Source of the DNA: Kiritimatiellia bacterium
Lineage (GTDB): Bacteria; Verrucomicrobiota; Kiritimatiellia; SLAD01
NCBI GenBank assembly: GCA_007123265.1
Contig: SKLK01000273.1
Location: 1-34,037 of the forward strand
Reading direction: 5' to 3'
Length of the DNA: 34,037 nucleotides
The position numbers were made by a program, and so were the translations under genes. Positions within the stretch are counted from its first letter, which is position 1. Each line of letters starts with the position of its first letter. Below the pieces are notes generated by a model that worked only from the letters and a program-made list of their open reading frames with translations, did not search any database and was not told where the DNA came from. This document shows, one piece after another, positions 1-10,461 of this stretch.

Positions 1-76
1 ACCACGCAGATGGTGCAGTCGGCGCACTAGTGTTGGTCTTTCCCGCGTTCAGCCACACCGTCGCGGCTCCTCAACG

Positions 77-2308
77 TTATAGAAGGGACAGCGCGTCGAC
101 GTCGATGGCATACGAGACCGACTTCGGCCATTTGATACCGTTCAAGACCTCGCGTAGGGGTTCCACCGCAGCCTTGACCCTGCGTGATCGTAATAGGATT
201 TGGTAGCGATAGACTCCCTTGATGCGCGCCAAGGGAGCGGGCGTACCGCCACTGCAACGAATCGCCGGGTCCAGCTTTGGTTTCAGTCGACTCACCACTA
301 GCTCACAGAGTTGGGCCACAGCTCCTTCGTCGGCTCCGCGCAGGGTTACAGAAATCACATGAGCGAAGGGCGGATAATCGAGTTCCCGGCGAAACTCGAT
401 TTCCTGATCGAAAAACCGCTCGTAATCCAGCGCCCGCGCCGCCTGAATGGCAGGATGAAACGGCGTGAACGTTTGGACGATGACTTCGCCCGACACATCG
501 CCACGGCCGGCCCGGCCGGCCACTTGTGTAATCAATTGAAACGTGCGCTCCCCGGCTCGAAAATCGGGGAGGTGCAGCCCCATATCCGCATTGATCACGC
601 CCACCAGTGTCACGTTGGGGAAGTCCAGCCCCTTGGCAATCATCTGCGTACCCAACAAGATATCGATATCACCAGCCCGGAATGCGCCCAACAACTCGCC
701 ATACGCCTCTTTTCGAGTTGTCGTATCCGCATCCATTCGTTTGATTCGCGCATGCCCGAAGCAGGCGGCTACGGCTTCCTCAACGCGTTGCGTCCCCAGC
801 CCCGCATAGCGAAAGGCGGGATCCCGGCAGTCTTGATTGGGGCAAACCGAGGGTACGGATCGACAGGCGCCGCACAGATGACAGCGCAACTCATGGGTGG
901 CCTTGTGGTAGGTCATCGACACGCTGCATGCCTCACATTCCGCGACATATCCGCAGCGCGGGCAGACCAAAGACGTGGCAAAGCCACGTCGATTCAGAAA
1001 GAGTATGGTTTGTTCTCCACGTTCCAGGCGGACGGCGATCGCCTCCATTAATGCCCGGGACAGGACATTAAGTCGTCCCTCCCGTTCCATTTCCACGCGC
1101 ATATCCACGACTTGTATGACGGGCATTTCGCGGTGATCCACCCGCGCCGGCATCGCGGCAAGCGCGTATTTTCCCGTGCGCGCGTTGTGAATCGATTCCA
1201 ACGAGGGTGTAGCCGATCCCAAGACCACCGCGCATCCTTCCAGCTTGCCCCGGACGACCGCCACATCGCGCGCGTGGTAGCGCGGAGCTTCTTCTTGCTT
1301 ATAGCTGTTTTCATGCTCTTCATCGACAATGATCAATCCGAGCGGCTCGACCGGTGCGAAAAGTGCCGAGCGGGCGCCGATCACGATGCGGGCACGACCG
1401 TTGCGTATGCGGTGCCATTCATCATGCCGTTCCCCGCCCGACAAGTGACTGTGCAACACGGCGACGATATCACCGAAGCGCGCGCGAAAGCGTTCGACAG
1501 TCTGCGGCGTCAGCGCAATTTCCGGGACCAGGACCAAGGCCCCCTGCCCCGCGTCCAGCACCTCTTGCAAGGCCTGTAAATACACTTCTGTTTTGCCGCT
1601 ACCCGTCACGCCGAACAGCAGGACAACTCCCGGATCCGATTGATGCCGGGCCGCACTAATCCGCTTCAACGCCGCGGCCTGTTGGGTCATCAGCGGCAGG
1701 GGTTGGGTCGGAACGACGTGATACTTTTCGAACGGATCCCGATTTACCTGTCGTTTCTCAATTCGGATCCACCCCTTCTTTTCCATTGCCCGCACGACCG
1801 CCAGCGTCGCCCCGGTTTCCTGCGTTAAACGTGGCAAGGCAACCACGGGCTCACGTTCCATGAAATCAAGCACCAAGGCCTGTTTAGCGGCTCGTTTTCG
1901 CCATGCGGGATCGCTGTTCACTGGCGCGTCAGTGACGCGATGGATGTAGGGAATCGCTTTGAACGCGCGCTTCACGCGCCGTACATCGCTGGGCAAAATG
2001 GTGCGGACCACCACTTCAAAGGGCGCGGCATAATACGACGACATCCAGCGCGCCAGCCGCATCACCGACGGGGTTATCAACGGGCCATCCCCCACCACTC
2101 GCCGAATCGGTTTGAGTCGGGCCACCGAGGCCTGCTCGGGCAAGCTCACCACATACCCGGTCACCTGCCGGGCCCCAAACGGGACCACCACTTGAACACC
2201 GGGCACCACCGCCGACCGTAGCGGCGCTGGAATGCTATAGTCGAACTCGCGGTCCAGCGAAAGTTCGACGATAACGCGGGCGATACCGCCTTTCACCTCA
2301 CTCACCAA
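77..2308 (-). CDS. priA: Primosomal replication protein N' (PriA helicase)
   Basis: 743-aa ORF with N-terminal 3'BD-like segment ([14 protein letters not shown]...[14 protein letters not shown]), Walker [42 protein letters not shown], zinc-binding cysteines ([13 protein letters not shown]...CHLCG), [21 protein letters not shown] start is TTG at 2308; GTG at 2305 is an alternative. Confidence 0.97.
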   Translation of the reverse strand: MVSEVKGGIARVIVELSLDREFDYSIPAPLRSAVVPGVQVVVPFGARQVTGYVVSLPEQASVARLKPIRRVVGDGPLITPSVMRLARWMSSYYAAPFEVVVRTILPSDVRRVKRAFKAIPYIHRVTDAPVNSDPAWRKRAAKQALVLDFMEREPVVALPRLTQETGATLAVVRAMEKKGWIRIEKRQVNRDPFEKYHVVPTQPLPLMTQQAAALKRISAARHQSDPGVVLLFGVTGSGKTEVYLQALQEVLDAGQGALVLVPEIALTPQTVERFRARFGDIVAVLHSHLSGGERHDEWHRIRNGRARIVIGARSALFAPVEPLGLIIVDEEHENSYKQEEAPRYHARDVAVVRGKLEGCAVVLGSATPSLESIHNARTGKYALAAMPARVDHREMPVIQVVDMRVEMEREGRLNVLSRALMEAIAVRLERGEQTILFLNRRGFATSLVCPRCGYVAECEACSVSMTYHKATHELRCHLCGACRSVPSVCPNQDCRDPAFRYAGLGTQRVEEAVAACFGHARIKRMDADTTTRKEAYGELLGAFRAGDIDILLGTQMIAKGLDFPNVTLVGVINADMGLHLPDFRAGERTFQLITQVAGRAGRGDVSGEVIVQTFTPFHPAIQAARALDYERFFDQEIEFRRELDYPPFAHVISVTLRGADEGAVAQLCELVVSRLKPKLDPAIRCSGGTPAPLARIKGVYRYQILLRSRRVKAAVEPLREVLNGIKWPKSVSYAIDVDALSLL

Positions 2309-2714
2309 TCACCTTAATCAGGGCGCGCTTCTTTCGCTTACCATCCAATTCATAGTAGAAGATTTGTTCCCAGGGCCCGAAATCCAGTTCCCCTGCGGTT
2401 ATCGCCACCACCACCTCCCGCCCCATGATGGTCCGCTTCAAATGTGCGTCGGCATTATCTTCATACCCATTGTGGGCATACTGCTCGTAGGGCTTTTCGG
2501 GGGCCAATTTTTCCAGCCATTTCTCGTAATCCGCGTGCAATCCACTCTCGTCATCATTGATAAATACGCTCGCCGTGATATGCATGGCGTTAACGAGAAC
2601 AAGCCCCTCACGGACACCACTTTCTGTCACCGATGCCTGTACGTCCCGGGTGATATTGACCAATCCGCGTCGGGCCGGCACCTCAAACCACAGCTCTTTG
2701 CGCAACGTTTTCAT
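2298..2714 (-). CDS. YjbQ / UPF0047 family protein (secondary thiamine-phosphate synthase-type fold)
   Basis: 138 aa with family hallmarks: [80 protein letters not shown]. Its stop overlaps the priA start. Confidence 0.92.
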   Translation of the reverse strand: MKTLRKELWFEVPARRGLVNITRDVQASVTESGVREGLVLVNAMHITASVFINDDESGLHADYEKWLEKLAPEKPYEQYAHNGYEDNADAHLKRTIMGREVVVAITAGELDFGPWEQIFYYELDGKRKKRALIKVIGE

Positions 2715-2769
2715 CTAGCCGCTCCTCTTTTTGTTTTCCTATCCGCCCTAACATGACAAACTGCCCGGC

Positions 2770-4800
2770 ATGATAGCACCGCGCACGCCTGATTCAAACC
2801 CTTCAGCCAGTCTGGACATCCGAGCGGACGTCGATCGCTTTTTTAGCCCGGGCGGCGAACTGGCGCGTGCGCGGCAAAACGCCACGCACCCCTTCGAATA
2901 TCGTCCCCAACAACAGCAGATGGCGGGTGAAGTCGCCGCCGCAATCGAGCGTCAGCAGCATTTGGCCATCGAGGCGGGTACCGGCGTGGGCAAGAGTTTC
3001 GCCTACTTGGTTCCGCTGATTCTGGCGGCGGTACAACAAAAGATCCAAGTCGTCGTTTCGACCTATACGATCAGCCTACAGGAACAGTTGATGTATAAGG
3101 ACATTCCATTTCTCCAGCAACATTTGGGCGTCGATTTCAAAGCGGTGCTGGTCAAGGGCCGCACCAACTACCTGTGCCTGCGGCGTCTGGCCCGCACGCG
3201 CATGCTTGAAGGGGACCTGTTCAAGGCCGGGAAAGCCCAGGAATTGGATGCCATTCAGGCGTGGGCCGATACCACAGCCGAGGGCAGCCTGCAGGACATG
3301 GACCAACAACCGTCCGCCGATATTTGGAGCTCGGTCTGCTGCGAACATGGTAACTGTCTTTGGCAGAAATGCCCTGAATACAAACCCTGTTTTCTGATGC
3401 GGGCGCGGGCGGAGGCGCAAGACGCGCATCTCCTGATTGTGAATCATCATTTGCTCTTTTCGGACCTAGCCATGCGTGTCGTTGGCGGCTCGTTCCTGCC
3501 CGATTACCGCTACCTGGTGATTGACGAGGCCCATCAAATGGAGGCGGTGGCCTCCGACCATTTGGGCCTGCGCCTGTCGCAGTACATGTTCGAGCATTGG
3601 CTGCGGCGGCTCTATATCCCCGATAGCAAGAAGGGATTGCTCAGCTATTTGCGCAAGGGCGGCGAGCCGGTCCATTTAGCGACGGTCCTTTGGGACGAAG
3701 TGCTCGCCTTCTTCGTGGAGCTGGATCAATGGGCCGATTTTCAGCGGCGCGAACAGTCTCAGCGCGTCGTGGCCCGGCCTTTGACCCTGCGTTCACATGT
3801 GACGGACCATATGGACCGTTTAATTCGCGCGTTGAAGGTGGTGGCCGAAGACGTCCCGCAACAAGATGTCCACGCCGAGCTTCAATCATGCATTCGACGC
3901 GGGGAAGACATGCGTAATGCGCTGCATGCCTTCATTCATCAATCCTGTGAAGACCACGTCTATTGGGTTGAACAGCAAGGGCAACGGCGACGGCAGGTGG
4001 TTTGCTATGCGGCACCGATTGAAGTGGGCCCGGCCCTGCGGGCTTCTTTATTCGACGAGGTGCCCTGTGTCGTTATGACGAGCGCCACCTTGTCGGTGAA
4101 TCAATCCCTCGACTATTTCACGCAGCGCGTCGGGGCTGAGCCTTGCCCGTCGGTACGTGTCGGGTCCCCGTTCGATTACGAGCGCCAAATGCGCATTCTC
4201 ATCCCTCGAAACATGCCGGACCCCAATGATGCCGAAGCCTTCGTACCGGCTTGTATCCAAGCCATTCAACGCTACACCCAACAGACCAGCGGCCACGCGT
4301 TTGTGCTTTTCACCAGTGACCGGCTCATGCGGCAGGCTGCGGAAGGAACACGGGCGTTCTTCGCTGATGCATCGATACGTCTTCTGGTTCAAGGCGACGG
4401 CCTATCCCGGCATGCGATGCTGGAAGCCTTCAAACAAGAGCCAGGGTGTGTCTTGTTCGGGCTCGACAGCTTCTGGATGGGTGTGGATGTCCCCGGCGAT
4501 GCCCTGCGCAACGTGATTATCACCCGCCTCCCCTTCGCCGTTCCGGATCAGCCTTTGATTAAAGCGCGAATGGATCGGATCCGCGAAAAGGGGGGGGAAC
4601 CGTTTATGGAGTATTCGTTGCCAGAAGCGATTCTCAAATTCAGACAGGGCGTCGGCCGCCTGATCCGTACCGGAACCGACGAGGGCGTGGTGGTGGTGCT
4701 CGACCGACGCATTATTCAAAAGCGGTATGGCCGCTTGTTTCTCAAGTCGATCCCCTCCTGCCCCGTGGAAATCATTGAAGATGAATCCGGCGCGGGTTAA
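2770..4800 (+). CDS. dinG: DinG/XPD-family ATP-dependent DNA helicase
   Basis: Walker A EAGTGVGKSFAYLVP, DEAH box YLVIDEAHQ, probable Fe-S cysteines (NYLC..., SVCCEHGNC, LWQKCPEYKPC), late motifs FGLDSFWMGVDVPGDALRNVIITRLPF and FRQGVGRLIRT. Confidence 0.9.
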   Translation: MIAPRTPDSNPSASLDIRADVDRFFSPGGELARARQNATHPFEYRPQQQQMAGEVAAAIERQQHLAIEAGTGVGKSFAYLVPLILAAVQQKIQVVVSTYTISLQEQLMYKDIPFLQQHLGVDFKAVLVKGRTNYLCLRRLARTRMLEGDLFKAGKAQELDAIQAWADTTAEGSLQDMDQQPSADIWSSVCCEHGNCLWQKCPEYKPCFLMRARAEAQDAHLLIVNHHLLFSDLAMRVVGGSFLPDYRYLVIDEAHQMEAVASDHLGLRLSQYMFEHWLRRLYIPDSKKGLLSYLRKGGEPVHLATVLWDEVLAFFVELDQWADFQRREQSQRVVARPLTLRSHVTDHMDRLIRALKVVAEDVPQQDVHAELQSCIRRGEDMRNALHAFIHQSCEDHVYWVEQQGQRRRQVVCYAAPIEVGPALRASLFDEVPCVVMTSATLSVNQSLDYFTQRVGAEPCPSVRVGSPFDYERQMRILIPRNMPDPNDAEAFVPACIQAIQRYTQQTSGHAFVLFTSDRLMRQAAEGTRAFFADASIRLLVQGDGLSRHAMLEAFKQEPGCVLFGLDSFWMGVDVPGDALRNVIITRLPFAVPDQPLIKARMDRIREKGGEPFMEYSLPEAILKFRQGVGRLIRTGTDEGVVVVLDRRIIQKRYGRLFLKSIPSCPVEIIEDESGAG

Positions 4801-4871
4801 TGATTGAAAAAGACCATCCATTCAGGAATACTCACCAGCGTCGACGTCGACGAGGAACGAGGAGATAAAAC

Positions 4872-5528
4872 ATGCAGCGGATAAAAGCAGTATTCATTTC
4901 AATGGCCCTATTGGCCTATGCCGGCCAAGCTATGGCGGACATGTACTTTGATGCCGGTGTCAAATTATGGTATGCGGAGCCCAAGGTGACCGGACGGGCG
5001 CTCATGTACGGGCCTTCAGCCGTGCTTAGTGTGGATGATCTTTATTGGGCTCGGGGCTTCTACCTCTATGGCGACTACGACTATGTGCGCGATCGGGCAA
5101 CACGTGAAGTACAGGATTTCAGCAGTTACGACGCCGAGTTGTCCGGCGGCATCAATCTGGGTATCTTCCACGTTGGGGGCGGGATTCGCTGGGCGTCTGT
5201 CGTGATTGAGACGGAAGCGGACGAGGAAGCCGAAGAGGCTCGCCGCATTCGCACGCCCCAGTCCTACGGCCCGGTGATTATCGCGGGGCTATCGCAATCA
5301 TTTGCCGAGCCGCCCTGGGGATTCACCGGCAGCGCGTGGGGCTGGTATGCCGGCACGTCCTGGATGTTCTATGATGTCAAGAACGACAAAGGAGAACACA
5401 TCAACTTTGAAGCCGGCATCACCCATATGTCGGCGGGGATCTACAAGAGTTTGGGCTATCGCTTTAAGCACACCTTCGATCACGAGCGCATGGAAGGCTT
5501 CATGGCCACCATTATGTTCGAGTTTTAG
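4872..5528 (+). CDS. Small outer-membrane beta-barrel-like protein of unknown function
   Basis: 218 aa; N-terminal signal peptide (MQRIKAVFISMALLAYAGQAMA|D); alternating aromatic/polar strands; ends in ...FMATIMFEF with a C-terminal Phe as in many outer-membrane barrels; AGGAACGAGGAGATAAAAC upstream as RBS. Confidence 0.6.
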   Translation: MQRIKAVFISMALLAYAGQAMADMYFDAGVKLWYAEPKVTGRALMYGPSAVLSVDDLYWARGFYLYGDYDYVRDRATREVQDFSSYDAELSGGINLGIFHVGGGIRWASVVIETEADEEAEEARRIRTPQSYGPVIIAGLSQSFAEPPWGFTGSAWGWYAGTSWMFYDVKNDKGEHINFEAGITHMSAGIYKSLGYRFKHTFDHERMEGFMATIMFEF

Positions 5529-5543
5529 CGTCGGGGGAAGGGA

Positions 5544-6650
5544 CTAAGGCGTTTCGCTCAACTGCACAATGAGGTCTTCGAACGCGGATTCACCACGCAA
5601 GGGATCGAACACCCGGCGGCTCATCCAAGCCAGGGCGTGACGAGGATCCACCTGATCCACCGCCCGGGTCAACGCAGCCATGGCCTCCCGATGTTGTCCC
5701 GCTTGCGTATGCGCTTTGGCGAGCTGGAAAAGAAGCTCCGGAGTGGCGGGCATGACACGGTCTGCACGCGTCAACAGATAGGCCGCTTGCTCCCAGTGCT
5801 GTCCGTCCGCCAAAAGGGACGCTAGAGAAATCATCGGTTGCAGGTGCCGGGGTTCGAGTCCCGCATAGATTTCGAATGCGCGCAAGGCCTCGGCGGGGCG
5901 GTTTTGTTCGGCATACACCAGCGCCATATTGAACTGGGCTTGCGGATAATCGGTCTGGGCCTCGATCGCGGCGCGAAATTCCTTTTCGGCCTTTTCCAGA
6001 TTGCCTATCCGCAAATAAATCACACCCAGATTATTCGCCGATGCAGGAGACAGTGGCTCCTGTTCGCGCGCTTGCTCAAACGCAGCGGCGGCCTGCTGGT
6101 ATGCACCTGCGTCCATGTGAATAGCGGCCATTAGCGGATAGACCCCGCGCAATTGGGGGAAAATATCCAAGGCCGCTTGATAATGGTGCAGCGAGGCTTC
6201 CGTATCTTGCGTCCGTTGCGCCTGCTCGGCCTGCAGCAGATGGTAGGTGGCTCGCTTGAGCCATTCCCGGTGCCAAGGGTCACCGGTGGGGACCCGCTCT
6301 TGCTGAGAAGGGTGGTCCGTCAACAAGTCCAACAGGCCGGCATACCGCGCATCAACAGGTGGCCTCCCGGAACGTTGGACATCGACAGCACCGATCATCG
6401 GCGGAGACGTCTCAAAGCGAGCCCCATCCACCGGCTGATCGTCCGCCATTCGCGCCTGTTGAAATGAAACCACAATCACCAGCCCCACGATGGCTAACCC
6501 AAGCAGCGCGGTAAACACGTTCTGCAAACGCTGTCGCCGAAGCGACATGAGCCACACATTATCCGGAGGCGACTTCGACGGATCTGCGCCTGTTTGTAGC
6601 GGAGACGCCGGTTTCGATGAACGGGTCGTATAGATGTCATTGCGTGTCAT
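5544..6650 (-). CDS. Membrane-anchored TPR protein (paralogue 2)
   Basis: N-terminal TM (LQNVFTALLGLAIVGLVIVVSF) followed by TPR units (ANNLGVIYLRIGNLEKAEKEFRAAIEAQTDYPQAQFNMALVYAEQNRPAEALRAFEIYAGLEP). Start at 6650 forms an ATGA overlap with the preceding TPR gene; the ORF track extends it to 6662. Confidence 0.82.
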   Translation of the reverse strand: MTRNDIYTTRSSKPASPLQTGADPSKSPPDNVWLMSLRRQRLQNVFTALLGLAIVGLVIVVSFQQARMADDQPVDGARFETSPPMIGAVDVQRSGRPPVDARYAGLLDLLTDHPSQQERVPTGDPWHREWLKRATYHLLQAEQAQRTQDTEASLHHYQAALDIFPQLRGVYPLMAAIHMDAGAYQQAAAAFEQAREQEPLSPASANNLGVIYLRIGNLEKAEKEFRAAIEAQTDYPQAQFNMALVYAEQNRPAEALRAFEIYAGLEPRHLQPMISLASLLADGQHWEQAAYLLTRADRVMPATPELLFQLAKAHTQAGQHREAMAALTRAVDQVDPRHALAWMSRRVFDPLRGESAFEDLIVQLSETP

Positions 6651-7912
6651 GGTGGGGCCCATCCCCGATCCGACACATTCGGATCCTGACCTCGCGAGGC
6701 CATCGGTTGCACCTCTGCCGATACGGGATCGGTGACCACGTCCGGTGTAATGGCCGCTTCCCCGCCCATTATTTCGCGGGCCCGCTCCGCCAGTGTGGCT
6801 TCGAATTGACGGGCGATCTCAGTAAGCCGGATGGACCGGAAGGCCGGCTGCTGGAGCAAGCGATACACCACATCCGGTGCCGTCAAGTCCTCGAGCCGAT
6901 CCAAATAGCGAATCACTTCATCGATCCGCCCCATCAACGCCGTAACGGCTGCCGCGTCCACATAGAGTGATGCCCAGTCGGGCGCCACCTGAATCGCCTT
7001 TTGCAAGTGTGTCAGCGCCCCCCCATAGTCGCCCCGAGAAGCAACCAGATAGGCTTTTTCCTTCAATGCTTGCGGATTATCCGGCTGTAGCCGCAGGAAC
7101 CGGTCCAATTCCTCCTCGGCCCGGGCTTCATTGCCTTGGGCGAAATAACACAGAGACAAATTGAAGTGGGCAGGGGCAAAATCCGGATTCAAATCCAAAA
7201 TCGTATTAAACAAATCCCGGGCTTGGGCAATCCGGTTCTGATACAGCAACGCGACACCCAAATCATTGAGCCACTCGGCATTGCCCGGATCCGTTTCCAA
7301 CGCCCGTTCCAGGGCCACCTCGGCCCGGCTATAATCACCCAATTGCAGGTAGATTTGGCCCAACTCGGACCAGCCTTGGGTCAAGTGCGGCCATATTTCC
7401 AAGGCCTCTTTAAGCCGTACCAACGCCTCTTCGATATTGCCCACTGTCAATAATGCCGACGCGCGACGCTGCATAAGTATGGCCCGCCGCATCGCATCCG
7501 TGTCCAGTTCCGTTCGCACGCGGGCCCCGCCCGCTCCATCGGTCTGCTCATCCACCATCACGCCCAGACCAGGCGCGGGTTCGGTCGGGGGCGGAGGGGG
7601 GGACTGTACTTGTCGCGCCCGTGCCATGTGCCGTTGCCACGCCTGTCCGGTGATATAAATGGAGAGGAAAAGCAGACCAAACATCACCATCACGACCAAG
7701 GCAAACGTGCGGATATGGGAAATAAGGATCGCGTGGTGCAACGTCCCGGACCGGCGCCCCGCCTTGTCCCTAGTGGTCTTACGCCCAGCGTTAGCGGATG
7801 TCGGGGTACGCTGTTTGATGCCGGATACCTGACGGAGATACACCGACCCAGCCAGTGCAGCCTGTTTATCTTCACTGATAAACGGTCGTTCTTTACGTTC
7901 CGGATTCACCAT
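6647..7912 (-). CDS. Membrane-anchored TPR protein (paralogue 1)
   Basis: 421 aa; TM (ISHIRTFALVVMVMFGLLFLSIYITG) then TPRs (GWSELGQIYLQLGDYSRAEVALERALETDPGNAEWLNDLGVALLYQNRIAQARDLFNTILDLNPDFAPAHFNLSLCYFAQGNEARAEEELDRFLRLQPDN). Confidence 0.82.
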   Translation of the reverse strand: MVNPERKERPFISEDKQAALAGSVYLRQVSGIKQRTPTSANAGRKTTRDKAGRRSGTLHHAILISHIRTFALVVMVMFGLLFLSIYITGQAWQRHMARARQVQSPPPPPTEPAPGLGVMVDEQTDGAGGARVRTELDTDAMRRAILMQRRASALLTVGNIEEALVRLKEALEIWPHLTQGWSELGQIYLQLGDYSRAEVALERALETDPGNAEWLNDLGVALLYQNRIAQARDLFNTILDLNPDFAPAHFNLSLCYFAQGNEARAEEELDRFLRLQPDNPQALKEKAYLVASRGDYGGALTHLQKAIQVAPDWASLYVDAAAVTALMGRIDEVIRYLDRLEDLTAPDVVYRLLQQPAFRSIRLTEIARQFEATLAERAREIMGGEAAITPDVVTDPVSAEVQPMASRGQDPNVSDRGWAPP

Positions 7913-7957
7913 AGTATCTATTCCTCACGGTCTCACTGTACCGCGTCGGCAAGTCAG

Positions 7958-7986
7958 TTGCAAAGCATCGTTTTTTAGGCTATAGT
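7958..7986 (+). promoter_or_regulatory. Sigma70-type promoter upstream of the S41 protease gene
   Basis: TTGCAA (7958-7963), exact 17-nt spacer, TATAGT (7981-7986), in the divergent intergenic gap between the TPR and protease genes. Confidence 0.5.
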
Positions 7987-8043
7987 CCCTCCGACGCTAG
8001 CGATTCTGAGAGAGGTTTCTGGGTGCATTCAAGCGAGGAAGTT

Positions 8044-9363
8044 ATGCCATCACGTTGGATTGGGCGAAGTTTAAGTTGGGTATTTCTGGCCGCTCTGCTG
8101 ATCGGGAATTTGGTCATCGGAGCGCGGTTATACTCCGAAGAGGCTGCCAAAGAAGATCAGGACACGGTTTATGACCACATGAACCTGTTCACCACCGCGC
8201 TGGAGCAAATCCGCCGCAACTATGTCGACGCAGAAAAGACTGATTATCAGTCTCTCATCTATGGCGCCCTCAAGGGGATGCTGCAATCCCTCGACTCGCA
8301 CAGTGATTTTTTGGATCCGGAGATGTTTACCGACATGAAGGACGATACCTCCGGCCACTTTGGCGGGCTCGGCATCGTCATCAGCATGCGGAACAATATC
8401 CTCACCATTGTTGCCCCGATGGAAGACACTCCCGGATCCCGGGCAGGTCTGCTTTCTGGCGACCATATCGTGGAAATTGACGGGGAATCCACAGAAGGGC
8501 TGTCGCTGCAACAAGCGGTGCGCAAGCTCCGCGGTCCACCCGATACCGATGTTGATATCAAGATACTCCGCCCTTCAACCTCGGAGATCAAGGAGCACAC
8601 GATTACCCGTGCCATTATCGCGATCGAGAGCGTCAAAGATGCCCGGCTCATCAACGACCAAATTGGGTATGTACGCATTACCCAGTTCAACAACCCAACC
8701 AGCGCGGATCTGAAGAGCGCCCTGCGGGATCTTAAGGATCAAGGCATGAAAGGCTTAATCTTGGATCTGCGCAATAATCCAGGCGGTCTATTGAGTTCGG
8801 CCATTGAGGTGGCCCAACAGTTTGTTCGTCGCGGAGACTTGATCGTTTATACTCAAGGCCGGGACGGGCGCCGGGGCCAACGGTATACGGCGCGCGAACG
8901 AAATCCGTTCTTGGATTTTCCCATGGTCGTACTGATCAATGAAGGCAGCGCCAGCGCTTCGGAAATCGTTGCCGGCGCACTCCAAGATCATCGTCGCGCC
9001 ATCCTGATTGGCGAAAAGACCTTTGGCAAGGGTTCGGTGCAAAGCATTTTGCCCTTGGATGACGGGTCCGCCTTGCGGATCACCACCGCCCAATACTATA
9101 CCCCGCAGGAACGCGTTATTGATGAACGGGGTATCGAGCCGGACATTGTCGTCTCGATTGCGCCCGAAGATTGGCGGCGGCTGTTGATCAAACGCTCACG
9201 ACCGGAGAATGCGGATGACTTTGATGATGACGAGGATTTAGAGGATGTCATCGATATCCAATTGGAGCGCGCCGTGGATGTGTTGAAAGGCATTATGATT
9301 TTTGAGGCGAACAGTGGCGACGTCCCGAATCCAGGGCGCCGTTTGGCGGCTTCAAGGCGCTGA
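8044..9363 (+). CDS. S41 family C-terminal processing peptidase (CtpA/Prc-like) with PDZ domain
   Basis: N-terminal hydrophobic anchor; PDZ-like segment (GLGIVISMRNNILTIVAPMEDTPGSRAGLLSGDHIVEIDG); catalytic region LRNNPGGLLSSAIEVAQQFV, NEGSASASEIVAGALQDHRRAILIGEKTFGKGSVQSILPL. ATG at 8044 is preceded by GAGGAAG; the ORF track extends it to GTG 8023. Confidence 0.94.
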   Translation: MPSRWIGRSLSWVFLAALLIGNLVIGARLYSEEAAKEDQDTVYDHMNLFTTALEQIRRNYVDAEKTDYQSLIYGALKGMLQSLDSHSDFLDPEMFTDMKDDTSGHFGGLGIVISMRNNILTIVAPMEDTPGSRAGLLSGDHIVEIDGESTEGLSLQQAVRKLRGPPDTDVDIKILRPSTSEIKEHTITRAIIAIESVKDARLINDQIGYVRITQFNNPTSADLKSALRDLKDQGMKGLILDLRNNPGGLLSSAIEVAQQFVRRGDLIVYTQGRDGRRGQRYTARERNPFLDFPMVVLINEGSASASEIVAGALQDHRRAILIGEKTFGKGSVQSILPLDDGSALRITTAQYYTPQERVIDERGIEPDIVVSIAPEDWRRLLIKRSRPENADDFDDDEDLEDVIDIQLERAVDVLKGIMIFEANSGDVPNPGRRLAASRR

Positions 9364-9407
9364 CACTCGTATGCCTTGCGTCCAGAACCGTTTAGGCCAT
9401 TGACCTG

Positions 9408-10454
9408 ATGATTGTCTTAGGTATCGAGTCGTCCTGCGATGAAACGGCGGCCGCTATTGTCGAGGACGGCCAGCAGGTGCGCTCCTCCGTAGTCTATAGT
9501 CAGATCGCCGCTCACCGCCCGTATGGTGGCGTGGTGCCGGAGATTGCTTCCCGCGCGCACGTCGACGTGATCGCCCATACCATCCAATCCGCCTTGGACG
9601 AGGCACAGGTGCACTGGTCCGATATTGACCAGATCGCTGTAACCCGGGGGCCCGGTCTTGCCAGTTCCTTGTTGGTCGGCGCGACGGCCGCTCAGGCCCT
9701 CGCTGCACGAACAGGCATTCCATTGTATGCAATCAATCACCTGGACGGGCACGTCTATTCGGTCTTCCTCTCACCTGAAGCCCCGACGCCGGATCAGGCC
9801 TGCCCGCTAGTCGTTTTGCTCGTCACCGGCGGCCACACGATGTTGGTGCGGGTGGACTCCCTCTCCCATTTTCATTTGCTGGGACAGACCCTTGATGATG
9901 CCGTCGGCGAGGCATTGGATAAAGGTGCCACCTTGTTGGGCCTGGGCTATCCCGGCGGCCCGGAAATCGAGAAAGCGGCTGCGACCGGACGGCCCGATCC
10001 GCAGCTTTTCCCGCGCGGGTTACAAGGGAGTCGGGGTACAGTGAGCGGCGGGCTCCCGCGTGACCGCTGCTTTAGTTTCAGCGGATTGAAAACCGCGCTC
10101 TTGTATTGGCTGCGGGACCAGCCCAACCTCCCTGCCGAAGCCGACTTGGCCGATGTCGCGGCCAGCTATCAGGAGGCTGCGTTTGCCGCCCTGCTCGATC
10201 GACTGGAGCGCACGGTGAAAGACGAGGGCGTCATGTATATGGCCTGCGTAGGAGGTGTCGCAAAAAACCGCCGTTTGCGCGCACAGTTGGAGACCGTGGC
10301 TGATCGGCTCGGCGTTCAATTACTTGTTGCCCCGATGCCGTATTGCACCGACAATGCCGCCATGATCGCCGGCATCGCCGGCGCGCGCACCTTGGCAGGT
10401 ATCCCGTTACAAGGGCTGGAAGACATTCAGCCCAGTGCACCGCTCGGCGCCTGA
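9408..10454 (+). CDS. tsaD: tRNA N6-adenosine threonylcarbamoyltransferase TsaD
   Basis: MIVLGIESSCDETAAAIVEDG, GGVVPEIASRAHVD, LVTGGHTMLVRV, LGQTLDDAVGEALDKGATLLGLGYPGGPEIEKAA, KNRRLRAQLE. Confidence 0.97.
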   Translation: MIVLGIESSCDETAAAIVEDGQQVRSSVVYSQIAAHRPYGGVVPEIASRAHVDVIAHTIQSALDEAQVHWSDIDQIAVTRGPGLASSLLVGATAAQALAARTGIPLYAINHLDGHVYSVFLSPEAPTPDQACPLVVLLVTGGHTMLVRVDSLSHFHLLGQTLDDAVGEALDKGATLLGLGYPGGPEIEKAAATGRPDPQLFPRGLQGSRGTVSGGLPRDRCFSFSGLKTALLYWLRDQPNLPAEADLADVAASYQEAAFAALLDRLERTVKDEGVMYMACVGGVAKNRRLRAQLETVADRLGVQLLVAPMPYCTDNAAMIAGIAGARTLAGIPLQGLEDIQPSAPLGA

Positions 10455-10461
10455 GCAGCCA

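Noticed and set aside
311-1051. 246-aa plus-strand ORF antisense to priA
   Set aside because: Shadow ORF of a strongly conserved gene in GC-rich DNA; no domain-like sequence.
3641-3917. Opposing Arg/Pro-rich ORFs inside the dinG-like gene
   Set aside because: Alternative frames of a conserved helicase coding sequence.
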